Source: Sternotherus odoratus (Eukaryota > Chordata > Testudines > Kinosternidae). Taken from it: a stretch of 64,000 nucleotides of DNA. Positions 47,636-58,989 of the stretch are shown in pieces (position 1 is the first letter of the stretch; every line of letters begins with the position of its first letter). The translations under genes and the position numbers were made by a program. The stretch spans positions 17,831,603 through 17,895,602 of the forward strand of contig JAVMKO010000001.1 in assembly GCA_032164245.1 (NCBI GenBank). Reading direction: 5' to 3'. The notes beneath the pieces are model-generated. The model was not told the DNA's origin. It did not search any database and saw only the letters and a list, made by a program, of their open reading frames with translations.

Positions 47636-49589
47636 AATGTTAAGCTTTTGAAGTTCCTTGTGTTGCTGTTTAAAACTAGCACTTCATTCTCTACTATGTG
47701 CAGTGATTAAAAACACTGTATATGTAGGCACTGACACTGACTTGCTGTTTGAATTATAATGCATTAATGATGCACAGTGTTCTTAGTAGGCTGTTAGCTC
47801 CCACTGGGACTTCTTGACTTTTGGTGGGTGTGGTGGATGTTGTTTTAAGTGAGTGCTATAAATAAATGCCGCAATTACTGCTGGGTAATGAAAGGGATGA
47901 TTAGTTAAGTTGTAGTCTGTTTCAGCTATCACCAATGTAAGATTGTGATTAAAGAAGATAAACACAGAACACTTATAGTGCTGCTTATTCATACTCCAGA
48001 GAACAGAGCTTCCCCTTCCTCCCCCCACCAACTTTAGAGAAATCTGGTATAAATGTTTGAGTACTTTAGCTTCAAATACAATCTGTAATGAGACTCCAGT
48101 AATAATGTAGCTTCCTGAAGAGCATAAAAATTCCCAAATAGTAAAAATGGTTGAGGGTGGCAGGGAGACACAGGAAGTTTTGGTGTTAATCTCCCTCTCT
48201 ACCCACTCATCGCTGTTTCCATAGTTCAGGATTTTATATTTTAAGTTTAATGGAATAAAAATACCTTTTCTACTATTGTTAATTATAAATATATCTTCCA
48301 TTTATTAATTAAATATTGTAACATTTTTATTTTGAAGGTGCTGTGCATTAAATCCACGTCATTGTATCTGGTGGAATAATTCTAATTGGCATAGTCTAAT
48401 TAAACTATTTTAAATAAACATTTTTTTTAATTATAGCATGGCGATATGTGTAATTTTCTTTTTCATTTTTTATCTAGCAGTCCAGATGAGTGATTACAAT
48501 GTGATTCAATATACTTCATTGATTTTGCTATCAAGATCTTTCTTCTCAGGAGATGATTGTTTAATTTAAAGCAAATTGAATTACTGATTTTCTTTTTCTC
48601 ATATTTTTGTTTTTTCTGTTCTGTTTGTTGTTAATTGCACAACTGCTTTTTCTACCCTAAATCTAAAAAAAGATACTTTTGGCCCTCTAGTGGTTAAACA
48701 TGAACAATTTCAGCCCAACATTTACACAGCTTTGAAATGACAGTCTTTGAGGATAGGTCTTGTAGGTAGTGTTGAGCTCCTTTTCAGCCTTTCTGAAATT
48801 GTTTTCAGCTTCTTTAGGAGAGCAATTGGTTCTGTAAAATATGGAAGCAAAAGGCAACAGTAGAGCCCACAATTTTCATTGCTTCTCTTTTTTGTACAAA
48901 AGAATTGTGGGTCTCTGGTTATGTTCATGAAGTTACCATTGTTTCGGAGATGTAGTGATTGAACGTTCAGAAACATTCTGTTCGGAATGTTCCCACTCTT
49001 TAAAATTAGTTGCTATTTTTGACTCTGACTTGGCCTTTCTGTCTTAGTGAAACTTTGCAAAGTCAGCAAACTAAAGACTTTGCAAGTTCCTTTATCATGT
49101 GGCTATGTATGCCAAACTTGCTCCTGGTCCACTGAAGTACTGAGTGGCACAAGTACCCCCAAGAAATCTTAGGACCTTGTCCATGAATGGTAGGTGATGC
49201 TAAAGGAGTGTTATCTACAGCACAGGGTAAGTCTCCTGTCCATTTTTCAAAAACTTTTCTTAAATACACTCAAAACAGCACTTAAAAAAAAAAAGCCCTC
49301 TACAGTTTCCAACTTTATGCTCAGCTTCTGGCCATCTCTTATTTTTTCTGAAGTGGATTGTGCATCCCTAACGTAAATAATTGCTACCAGCCATCAGAAT
49401 GTAGGCTTAGAAATAACAGCTAAGTATTTTTTGAAGGGTGAAGCTCTGTTAAGTTGTACCTTGGCTCTGAAAACTCATTCACAAACAATTGTGTGTTGTA
49501 TGTTTGGATGTGAATGCAAAATGTTTGAACAAGTCCTAAAACCCCAATATTTTGAGAGCCCCCATTATTTTATTATTTATTTTCTGATT
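47636..49589. other. AT-rich tract with homeodomain-like motifs
   Basis: Holds the longest open frame of the window on the minus strand (47783-48301, 172 codons), which has no domain. From 48310 to 48660 the sequence is very AT-rich, with TCTAATTGG, CTAATTAAAC and GATTACAATGTGATTC. Such TAAT-rich blocks are sometimes conserved enhancers, but this cannot be tested here. Confidence 0.4.
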
Positions 49590-49730
49590 TTATGATATTT
49601 TATTTATTTCTTACTGTAGCACCTAGGAGCCTAAGTTATGTATCAAGCCTCCATTGTGCTAGACACTGTACAAGCACAACAGAAAGATGGTCTCTGACCC
49701 CAAAAGCTTGCAGTGATCTAACGGTTGATA
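49590..49730. repeat. Ancient SINE/LINE 3'-tail repeat (MIR/L3 type)
   Basis: CTTACTGTAGCACCTAGGAG, CCATTGTGCTAGACACTG and CTGACCCCAAAAGCTTGC follow the widespread amniote order. Confidence 0.65.
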
Positions 49731-49734
49731 TAGA

Positions 49735-51143
49735 TGGATGGAAGATCAGGATGGAGAACTGGTTCTGAGCTTTGGCTTGGAGGATGTCATTAGCAACCTT
49801 GGCAAGAGCAGTTCTCAGTCAAGTGCAAGGGGCAGAAGCTGGTTTGGGGAAGGTCTGTTCAACCCATGTTTAGGAAGCAACCATACTGAGCACCTACAGT
49901 TTGTGGTGTTTTTCATCTTCAAACCACAACTAATAGCCACTTGCTAATGGATCCTCTCAAAGCCAATGCCCCTGTAAGATGCTGAAATGAAACACCATTA
50001 TAAATGCTGGAACTGAGTTGGAGAGGGGATGTAGGAAACTAGCTGTTTCCTAGGGGGCTGGTCCTAGTGACTGGTCTATTGCCAGGTTTAGGGCTTTCTG
50101 GAGGTTCTGTGACAGCCTGGAAATGGGCATGTTAGGAGTGAGTCCTGTCATGAGGTCATGCCTCCCTGTTTCTGAGAGCCAAGCCTTACAAAGGCTGTCA
50201 GTCCAGCTATCCCTTATTTATCTTTGCCGCGGGACCCAGTCCCTCCCTCAGTCTAGGTACAACTATACATTTTGCATGTTGGACCCATCACACAAAGTAG
50301 TTCTGGAGAGAATAATTTGATGGAAGGGTGTGGGAGTTAGGGGAAGCTATGAATTCTGAAATTATACAGTGTTTATGTTTGAACTATCCTGTTATTTTAA
50401 GGTTCAGAATTTTATGGTTCAGCATTCATCCAGCTGCTGAAGAATTCAAGATTCCTGTGTATGCCTCAAAACAAGCAGCTAAGAGATGTAATGAAAATGC
50501 ACAAAGTAGCACAGGGCCCTCATTATTCATAAAGTAATCCTCTGGGTACGTAACTCGCATAATACCAGCAAACTGACATGCCAGACAAGATTGCAGGATA
50601 CTTTGTTTTGGTGGTGGTGGGATTGGTGGGAGGAAGGGAGAGACGTAGGCCTCTGTAACTACAAAAGGAGTCTAGTTGGAACATGTGTTCAATGGAACCT
50701 TTTGATAAACAGGATGCTACAACTTGTTCCCTTCTTCTCAGGCCGATGTTGAAATTAGGCCAGAAATACCGTTGTCCTGACTGTTAATATTGAATTGATT
50801 TTATGTTAAAAGTTATTAGTCATAGATATCCTATCCCTTATTATGCTACTCAAATATACAATACAGCAACCATACAGCGTACATATAAGATAGGCTAATT
50901 ATGCTGTTCTGTTTGTTTGCAGCTTGATACAGGTAGCACCAATTCAGTACATTTGCATCCTTGTGTCTGATAAAATAGGTGCTGTAGTAGGGTGGCCTGC
51001 CACTTTAATGCCAGGTCCGGCCAATGATCAGACCTGATACGATGACCCCAAACTCAAACCCAGGCCTTTCAGTTCCCAGACAGCCATTGCAACTTGGCCT
51101 TCACCCACCATTGTCTGAAATCTGGTGGGCCAATGAGCTAGTA
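49735..51143. other. Unassigned non-coding tract
   Basis: No exon or repeat boundary that I can support. The right end (51000-51143) may belong to an unassigned dispersed repeat that continues after the hAT fragment at 51144. Confidence 0.4.
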
Positions 51144-51245
51144 CAGGGGTTGGCAAACCTTTTGGCCTGAGGGCCACATCGGGGTTGCAAAATTGTATGG
51201 AGGGCCAGGTAGGGAAGGCTGTGCCTCCCCAAACAGCCTGGCCAC
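51144..51245 (-). mobile_element. hAT-type family A fragment
   Basis: CAGGGGTTGGCAAACC, GGCCTGAGGGCCACATC and GCAAAATTGTATGGAGGGCC are the inverted right end of the family A element at 47094-47574. The other end is lost at CCTGGCCACCC. Confidence 0.75.
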
Positions 51246-51918
51246 CCACAGCTTTGATTCCTGGCTTTGACTCTGGCTTTATTCCTGGCTGAGGTAATTG
51301 GAAGTTGGTTGATTTTGAACCTCGACTTCATTCTCTGACTTGGACACCTGCTCTGCTCACTAGACCTGCTCCAACAACTAGGCCAGACTTCCTATATACT
51401 GGTCCCTAACATATAGCTGGAATGGGAGTAAGTGGTTATAACAGCCAGCAAGTGTCTCAGTTAAGTGGGGGGAACTGTAAGTGAAGCTGCAGGAAGGGAG
51501 AGGCTCCTGAAGAAGGATGACTCCAGTTGGGAAGCCCTGGGAGTTGTCTGGGTAGAAAGCTCTAGCTGGAAGTTTTGTTTTCCTTTTCTTTCGTGAGTTT
51601 GTGGCCGTTTGGACATAAATAGGGCCTAGACCCAAGGGCTAAAGGAATAATTGGGTGTGGCTGCTAATTCCCCAGGTTGGCAAGAAAGCCTGCCTTATCA
51701 CAGGTCACTGAGCATGTGCTGGGCACATCCCAAACCAACCACAGTAGAACCTCAGAGTTATGGACACCGAGGGAATGGAGGTTGCTCATAACTTTGAAAT
51801 GTTCCTAACGGTGAACAAAGCACAGTTTGGGCTGCAGATACAGCAGCAGACACTCCAACACTCCAGGACAGGCTTCAGCAGCAGTTGAACTCCCTGCTCA
51901 GCGCGCGTATGTAGAGAC
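51246..51918. other. Unassigned non-coding tract
   Basis: Starts with a CT-rich phrase (GATTCCTGGCTTTGACTC) similar to one near 39400. No ends could be placed and no exon seen. Confidence 0.4.
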
Positions 51919-52042
51919 TAGGGTGACCAGATGTCCCGATTTTATAGAGACAGTCCCGATTGTTGGGTCTTTTTCTTATATAGGTTCCTATTACCCTCCA
52001 CCCCCTGTCCCAATTTTTCACACTTGCTGTTTGGTCACCCTA
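51919..52042. mobile_element. Short hAT-like miniature element (124 bp)
   Basis: Ends TAGGGTGACCAGATG and TTTGGTCACCCTA are inverted repeats, and the flanks GTAGAGAC and GTGCAGAC are an 8-bp duplication with two mismatches. The body shares TCTTATATAGG and CCTATTA with the copy at 54844-54979. Confidence 0.8.
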
Positions 52043-52099
52043 GTGCAGACCCCAGCACTGTTCCTGCTCTGCTGGCTCCAGCGGCCTTGAGCTGACAGG

Positions 52100-53190
52100 C
52101 CCAGCATCTCTTTTCCAACCTGAAAAGTCCCGGTTTTATTAATCTCTCCTCAATCTCTCCTCTCTGCATCCATTCCATGCCCCTAATCATTTTTGTTGCC
52201 CTTTTTTAACCTTTTCCAATTCCAATATATCTTTTTTGAGACGTGACGACCACATCTGCACACACTATTCAAGATGTGGGTGTACCATCTATTTATATAG
52301 AAGCAATATGATATTTTCTCGCTTATTATCTATCCCTTTCTTAATGATTCCAACATTCTGTTTGCTTTTTGGGCTGCTGCTGCACACAGAGGGGATGATT
52401 TCAGAGAACTATCCACAATGACTCCAAGATCTCTTTCTTGAGTGGTAACAGCTAATTTAGACCCCACCATTTTATATGTATAATTGGGATTATGTTTTCC
52501 AATGTGCCTTACTTTGCATTTATCAGCATTGAATTTCATCTGCAGTTTTGTTGCCCTGTTGTAATAGGCTCCCTCGCGCTTCCACTCAGAGGGATATCCC
52601 TCGGGCCGGTCCGAACCGCCCCGGTTCAGGCTTTGTACGGTAACCCACATGTAGTATAGTCTCTAGATACTGCTGGGGCCTGGGCTTATGGAGGCTCAGG
52701 TAGCTCACAAATGGCACAGTCTCTAGAGGGCTGGCTCTAGCTTGGGCATTGCACAGGCAGCCAGCAAACAAAGTTCCCTTGTTCAGGGTAGGAGCAGCTG
52801 ACTCAGGGAGTGGGTACCTCTGCCGTCCAGTTGGCTTCCGTCTCCTCTGGATACACGGCAGCAGGTACTCCGGGCCAGTTGTCCTCAGTGTCGGGGGCTG
52901 GAGCACCGCCCAGGCTGTAGTCCCCTCTGAGCAGCAGCAGATCAAGCGGAGCGTCCTTCTCCTCCTCTGCTTCTCCCCCTTCTGGGCTGCAGGGCTGGCC
53001 TTTTATAGTTCCGGTCCCGCCCCCGTACTTCCACCGAGGGGGGTGGGGTGGACATGGCTCCACCCTCCAAGGGGCGTCTCCATCTCCCTTGCACCCCCAC
53101 TCAGAGGGAGACCACTCGGGCTCACTACACCCAGTCACCCGGTTTTGAGAGATCCTTTTGTAGCCCTTCGCAGTCTGCCTGGGACTTAAA
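52100..53190 (-). pseudogene. CR1 reverse-transcriptase tail, split by a solo LTR
   Basis: Reading the minus strand, the sequence starts near 53190 (5' truncated) with the family phrase around DCEGLQKDLS and GDWVTK, is interrupted by the LTR at 52560-53129, then continues with KLQMKFNADKCKVRHIG, YTYKMVGSKLAV, QERDLGVIVDSSLK and AANRML-type residues. It decays through ENIILLLY and MVHPHLE-type phrases with stops and frameshifts, ending near 52100. This matches the C-terminal part of the CR1 ORF2 protein (reverse transcriptase region), which copies the element RNA at its target. The copy lacks endonuclease and most of the transcriptase and cannot be active. Confidence 0.85.
52560..53129 (-). 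mobile_element. Solo LTR inserted in CR1
   Basis: A 570-bp unit that begins TGTAATAGGC and ends CTCACTACA, flanked by CCCTGT (52554-52559) and CCCAGT (53130-53135), a 6-bp duplication with one mismatch. On the minus strand it has a TATA-like CTATAAAAGG (around 53001-53008) in GC-rich context about 120 bases from its start. The phrase CACTCAGAGGGA occurs near both ends. No AATAAA was seen, and no internal region or second LTR. The family (retrovirus-like or gypsy-like) is not resolved. Open frames of 111-146 codons across it are not genes. Confidence 0.7.
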
Positions 53191-54654
53191 TCCTAGGGTA
53201 CAATGCAGAACATTGAGCATGTGGAGTGCAGGGCTCTGTCATGCAGATTATTTCCCTTTATGTATTTTCCAGTGCCGTGGCCATTAAGGTACTGGGTGTG
53301 TTATTACAATATTGAAATACTTATTTATTGAATTAAGATAAAGGCTCCAATGTGAATGGTCAACTTTGACAACTATAATTATTAAAAATTGTATGCCATT
53401 TCTCAGAAGAGCGGGGATGTTAATGCCAGCAATCTGATTTAAGACACTGACTACCTTCACTGAGATCCATGAGAGCCCAGTCACTGTAGAAAAGGTTCTG
53501 TGGGATATGGGAGGCCAGAGACAATCCTTCACTAGAGCCACTACTCTTCCTGAAACATCAGTTTGGAGACCTGAGCTTTGGTATCATTTGCAAATCTTCT
53601 GTTCTCTTGCTCATCTCAATTCACTTCACTGTCCTAAACTGTCATTTAGGATAAATAATTGCTGTGTTTCACCCTAGAGGTGGATGCACTTCAGTAGAGG
53701 TCAAAGTGCTTCCAGTTATAATGACCAGTTATGTCTGTAAAATGCTTAGGGATGCATTTGAAAGAAAGGTGATGTATAAATGCAGGCTTGTGATGGTCCC
53801 AAAATAACCGTCACTGTATATCATGTCAGCATTTATACACTTGTAAAATAGAGTCTGGCTTTATTTATCATTTATTTTGTTTTCAGAATAGTCGTTAAAA
53901 ATCCCCAATGAACAAGCAAATGAGGTACAAAAACTATGTTTGAGGATGGCAAAAAAGTGAAAGCTGGGACGTGAACCGAGACAGATGATAAACTGCAACA
54001 TCCAGACTAAATCCTCCAGGAATAACATTCCGTTATTCCTTTTCATCAGCCTTTAATTTCTCTTCTTTTGTTGATCTGCATTACAACTCTTAAATAATTT
54101 AAGATGGAGGATTTTTGTTTTTGTGAATACATGTACTCAGATTTTTTTTTCAGACAAGTCACCATGCATGTAGCAATCATTTATGAATGCTGAGATGTTT
54201 GTAATGGCAAAGTTCTACTTTCATTATTTCTTTAAAATAGTGTCAAGGAAACAAAAACATTTTATTGATATAATTATTTCTTGTTTTCATAGCACTAGTC
54301 CAGGTTGATTGCTCACAGAGATGCTCTGATTCCTGCTGGGAAGGAATTGTTTATATTTTTATTTGTGGTATGTCAACAAAGCTAATTACATGCTGATTGT
54401 AGCCAAAACTGCCTCCCCTGGTCATCAGAAAGCTTTAAACCCAATGATGGTTTGCCTGCTAAAAGCCAGGACCGGTTGTCCAAGAAACACTTCTGGAAGT
54501 ATTGTGGGGCATCCAAGATTAATTTATTTTGTGGAAAGATAATTTTGTAACATTATTTTACAGATAAATTCTATCTGAAGTGATGATATAGATTAATTAA
54601 GCAAGTTCATTGATTACGGTTACATGGGCCCACTGAAGTCAGTGACTTATAGTG
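53191..54654. other. Unassigned AT-rich tract
   Basis: A weak MIR-like tail (TGTAAAATGCTTAGGGATGC and GATGTATAAATGCAG) is visible near 53735-53790. Otherwise no gene or boundary seen. Confidence 0.45.
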
Positions 54655-54775
54655 AACTATTTCTGGCTCTATCATGGACTCATTCCGGGATCTTGGGAAG
54701 TCCCTTTGCTACTTTAGGTCTTTATTTTTTTCATGTATAAAACAGAGATAATATTAATAACCAGCTAACTGGCAG
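54655..54775 (+). repeat. MIR-type SINE copy
   Basis: Contains TCTGGCTCTATCATGGAC, GATCTTGGGAAGTCCC and CATGTATAAAACAGAGATAA, the MIR body and core in order, but with decayed ends. Confidence 0.65.
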
Positions 54776-54843
54776 TGGATTTGAAGATTCTGCATTCTTC
54801 ATTTGCTGTAGTTTGATATTCTTGCATTTGTCTGAGTAACACA

Positions 54844-54979
54844 GAGGGTGACCAGATGCCCTGATTCTTTAGGGACAGTCCCAATTTTGGGTCTTTTTCT
54901 TATATAGGCTCCTATTACACCCTCTCCCCTCCTCCTCACTCCTGTCCTGTTTTTTCACATTTGCCGTCTGGTCACCCTA
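54844..54979. mobile_element. Short hAT-like miniature element (136 bp)
   Basis: Ends GAGGGTGACCAGATG and GTCTGGTCACCCTA are inverted repeats. GTAACACA is present exactly on both sides (54836-54843 and 54980-54987), an 8-bp duplication. It shares TTTTTCTTATATAGGCTCCT with the copy at 51919-52042. Short, non-coding and possibly recent. Confidence 0.85.
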
Positions 54980-55405
54980 GTAACACAGCAAATTATGGAT
55001 AAATTCAAAATCATATGATGAGCAAATAAGACCAGTACATGATTTGGGTGGAAGGAACTGGGACTAAAACTAGGGGCTGAGGTGGCTAATGTATTTTGGG
55101 AGCTGTTTATTGAAAACAGCTAATGCAAAGCATTTGTCAGAACATATCATGACTTTGTGAAGAGTGGCCCTCAACTGGGGCTATTTTGTTCCTTTCCAGC
55201 ACAGTCCATTGAAAGCCACAAAGAGCTCGCTGATTGAGCTGGTGCCTGTAATTGGCTAAAGCCCTTTAAGTGTGGCACCACATTGCCCTCATGCTTCTAA
55301 ATTAAAAACCTTAATTATGACTTCATGTCTCCCCCACAAACACATGGCACGTTTATCTGTGTACATAGGCCAACAGCATTGAATATATACGTATTATGCT
55401 ATACG

Positions 55406-55980
55406 TAAGGCTACATTTTAGTCACGGGTATTTTTAGTAAAAGTCACAGACAGGTCACGGGCAGTAAACAAAAATTCCCGTCCTGTGACCTGTCCACGAC
55501 TTTTACTAAAAATATCACTGAATAAAACTTGGCGGGGGGCTGCCCACTGCCCCTGCTGGTGGTGGGGGAGGGTGGCCCGCCTGCTTGGCGGGGGTGCATG
55601 GGCAGCAGGCTCCCTACTTGGCTATGTGCCTCCCTTTCCCAGCAGTAGCAGAGGTTGGGTGTGGGAGTGGGCAGGGGAACGGGATGGGGTGAGGTGAGTT
55701 CTGGGCGGCACTGAACTGGGGGGTTCCCTGGAAGCGGTGACATCCCCCTCGCTTAGCTGCCAGGTGGAGGCAAGGCCAGGCAGCTCTGCAGGCTGCCTCT
55801 GCCCAGAGTGCTGGATTCACAGCTCCCATTGGTGGGAACCGTGACCAATGGGAGCTGTGTGGAGGGTGTGCCTGCAGGTGAAGGCAGCATGCAGAGCCTG
55901 GCACACTGGTCTCTGCAGAAGTCAGGGAAAGTCACGGAATCAGTGACTTCTGTGACCTCCATGACAGATCTTAGTTATAA
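55406..55980. mobile_element. Foldback/miniature DNA element with GC-rich core
   Basis: The left part holds a hairpin (arms 55429-55458 and 55485-55514, built on TATTTTTAGTAAAAGTC and its complement, with a few mismatches). The right part repeats GTCACGGAATCAGTGAC and GTGACCTCCATGACAG near 55925-55965. The core is GC-rich and carries CAGCTCCCATTGGTGGG. TAAGGCTACATTTTAG marks the left end; the right end near TAGTTATAAGG is less clear, and no target duplication was found. Confidence 0.55.
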
Positions 55981-55984
55981 GGTC

Positions 55985-56215
55985 CATCTAGAAGCCCAAG
56001 CTGAGATTGGGCCCCCATTTTGCTAAGCACTGTACAAACAGCTAGCAAGAGCTAGTTTGTGCCCCCGTAAGTTTACAACCTAACTAGACAAAGCCAGACA
56101 CAGGGCGGAGGGAGAAACAGAGGCAGAGAGAAGTGCCCTGGATGATGTCAGAACCGGAAATAGAACTGAGAACTCCCAACCCCGATCTGTGAGACCAGAC
56201 TGCCTCCCTAATGTT
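55985..56215 (-). repeat. MIR/L3-type repeat, long copy
   Basis: CATTTTGCTAAGCACTGTAC, GTTTACAACCTAAC, GAGAAACAGAGGCAGAG, then GAACTGAGAACTCCC and GACCAGACTGCCTCC. Read on the minus strand this starts with a MIR-like tRNA-derived head and ends with the common 3' tail, so it joins the MIR head and the tail phrases seen alone elsewhere. Confidence 0.6.
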
Positions 56216-57879
56216 GTTGGTGAGATTGTAATTTAGGTTTTACATTATAAGGTGAGAGGTTAAAATGTGTCTTGTACAGTGTGTTTCATTATCTGTTGGA
56301 AGTGGAAGGAAGTTAGGTGTGAAGATATGAGTCTGTTACTATTTGGAGAAATGTCTTGAGTGGGTATTCAGGTTCATTTAAGAAGTGTCCCATGACTTGG
56401 CATTGTCTTGCCTTTCAGGCTTTGTTTCAGTGTTTGTTTGACACACATCTCCAGTGTCAAAATATAAGGATTAAATTAATCACAAGAGATGTCTCATTTA
56501 CTTTCGGAGTTAGTGGGTGAATGCTTTCTGCTATGAGTATTCTTAATTTAGATGCTGGCATTGTTGAGTTTCTGAAGAGCTTTGGTCAAGTGAACCAGCA
56601 TTTGATCAGTGCCAAAAAAAAGCCTGCGGTCATTGAGAGGAACTAAATGTGAATGGAGGACTTGCAGCTCCAGAACACTGACCAGCCTTCCTGACTCGCT
56701 ACAGGAACAGTTGTACAAGATCAAAGGATAGAAAGACAAGCTTAATGCCTTTTTAAATAAAAATTGAGTTTATGGACTATGAAGCCAGATTTTTTTTCAA
56801 TTTATAGGAGCCAGTGATATTTTATAGTATATGTATTTCTTATATCCATACACCTTCTTCATCAAGGAGGTAGAACAATGGAAAATAGGAAGCCTTTTGT
56901 ATTTGTGAAGGGAAGCAGACAGCCAATATAGCATATGACGATTGTGCATGGAAGAGCATCCAGGGCCTGAGGAAGGTGCTTAGCAGCCTAGGAAGGACGT
57001 GGGATTTTTTTTTAAATAGGATAATAAAGGGAATATAATAACTAGAGACAAAATGTGGACCAGGGAAGGTTACTTTTTCAAAAAGGGAGCAAAGCACTCC
57101 AGGGCAAACTATATATCTGTTTTCATGATGACTGAATGAGTCCTGCGGTGATATAATTAGTTCCTAGGTCACAGCACCAGCATGTTTTGTGTCTGGGTGT
57201 ATAAAGTTGCACAAGTCTTCATTTTTGTTGCTTAACAAATCTGCAGTATCACTTCTACCCCTGAATTGAGGGTGTTGTCAGATTGGTCCTCTTTCACCAG
57301 GAGGCTCCTTGCTGTTCATGAAGTCGGGTTGGTAAAATGATAATTTTTAAGCAGACTATCCCAGAGGCACCTGAGCATGGCATAAACTAAACTTAAAGTT
57401 TCAGGGCCCCTCACCAAATAAAGTACATATGCTGTCATAAAGGATCTTCCCTCATATTATGACAAGCTGTGATATGTTACTAGGCCATTTCCTGCTAACA
57501 AAAATTAACTCCACTCCACGGAAAATAATTACCATATCTCTCTTTGTGGCAATGGTAGTGGTAGTATTGGAAGTTCTGGTACTCCTATAACATAACTTTG
57601 GGAGGACAATAAGCAAGTCTCGTTCTCTTGAGAGAACATGACTTTGGAATGCCCTTCCACGGATATACTCATCCCTGTTGATCTGTGTGTGAGCGGGTGT
57701 CTGGGCTAGACAATGCCACACTCTGGGCAGACTGCCAGAAATAGGGCAGACAATCCCTAAAGCTGGTGGTTTTCTCTATAATTAGAATCACCAAAGCAGC
57801 AACAAAAGAGCTTCTGTAGTACCACGCTGGTTAGAAGCCAAACAGAATCTCCTTTGGGCATTCCAGCCCTTGGCTCCCA
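56216..57879. other. Unassigned non-coding tract
   Basis: No gene, repeat boundary or RNA gene that I can support. Confidence 0.4.
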
Positions 57880-58985
57880 TCCAGGCAACCAAATCTAATA
57901 TGGTGAGAAGTTATTGAAAACCCATTTCACCATATGTAAGGTTCTTTCTAATCCCAAAGACACACATCCCCAAGTCAATAAGAATATCAGATCTTATCAA
58001 ATATCACGCTGTCACCCAATCCTTAATTACTAACTAAAGATTTAATAATAAAAGAAAAGAGTTGTAAATATTTAATAGATCATATACATAGAAATGATTG
58101 CAAAACCCTTTATCGGGTTTGTAGCAGTGATGGAATAGACTGTGCACTTGTAAAGTTTTTCTCTGGTAACTCCCCAAAGATTGGAAACTCCTCAGTCCAT
58201 AGTTCAAGATGCTCCTTTCAGTTGTAAATCCACAGTCCAGATAATTAGAGCAGGAAAGAGGCATTGTGGAGAGGCATCAGGTGCCTTTTTGTATCCTCTG
58301 CCATGTGCATGGAAATTTACTGTCCCTGGTGAATGGAAAGATACTGCCCCAAGATGGAGTCCAGGGTCAGATAAGCATATCACATGTCCTTATATAGTTT
58401 GGTGAATCACAGTAGGTGGCCATTGGCTTCTTGCTGTCTGAAGCATCCTCAGGAAGAGCCATCTGGATGGGATGAGTTTCTTCAATGGCCCACTGTGAGA
58501 GTGGAATATCCTTGATACCCTACTGTAAATTCTGAGTGGTTGTCTCAAGAATACAACACATGTTTTACATACAAGTAATAATAAATAGAGATATACCAAT
58601 CTCCTAGAACTGGAAAGACCTTGAAGGTCATCAAGTCCAGTCCCCTGCCTACACTAGCAGGATCGAGTACTGTCCCCTGACAGATTTTTTGCCCCAGATC
58701 CCTAAATGGCCCCCTCAAGGATTGAACTCACAACCCTGGGTTTAGCAGGCCAATGCTCAAACCACTGAGCTATCCCTCCCCCCTAACCAATATAACCAAT
58801 TGGTATATAACCAATATTCATAACTTTAGATACAAATGTGATGCACAGATTTAATCAGGCTAATCAAACTTAGGAAATCATAACTTTTCCATTGATACCT
58901 TACATAACATACATTGTACAAAACTTGTGGAAATGGTGTAACAGTGGTAACAACAGTGATATAAATCTTTAATCACACAGCATCA
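57880..58985. repeat. Possible long dispersed repeat interrupted by a Cry SINE
   Basis: The sequence on both sides of the SINE (for example ATGATTGCAAAACCC, TGGAATAGACTGTGCAC, AACAGTGGTAACAACAG) resembles from memory a long dispersed reptile repeat, possibly LTR-like. Boundaries are not visible and no protein survives. Treat as a lead only. Confidence 0.25.
58585..58783 (-). mobile_element. Turtle Cry-type tRNA-derived SINE
   Basis: On the minus strand it begins GGGGGAGGGATAGCTCAGTGG, with a pol III A box TAGCTCAGTGGT (58761-58772), a B box in GGTTGTGAGTTCAATCC (58719-58735), then a tRNA-unrelated body with TTCCAGTTCTAGGAG and a GGTATATCTC tail near 58590. This matches the tRNA-derived Cry SINE family of cryptodire turtles. 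It encodes no protein and spreads with LINE machinery. Clear target duplications were not found. Confidence 0.85.
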
Positions 58986-58989
58986 CACT

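Noticed and set aside
47783..48301. Longest open frame in the window (172 codons, minus strand)
   Set aside because: No recognisable domain, no splice or promoter context, low-complexity composition, and it lies next to repeats. Such a length is plausible by chance in 64 kb on six frames.
52749..53189. Open frames of 111-146 codons
   Set aside because: They lie inside the solo LTR and read through its GC-rich sequence; not a gene.
58710..58783. tRNA gene on the minus strand
   Set aside because: The A and B boxes belong to a SINE head that continues into a tRNA-unrelated body and tail; it lacks a proper cloverleaf 3' end and is one of a dispersed family.
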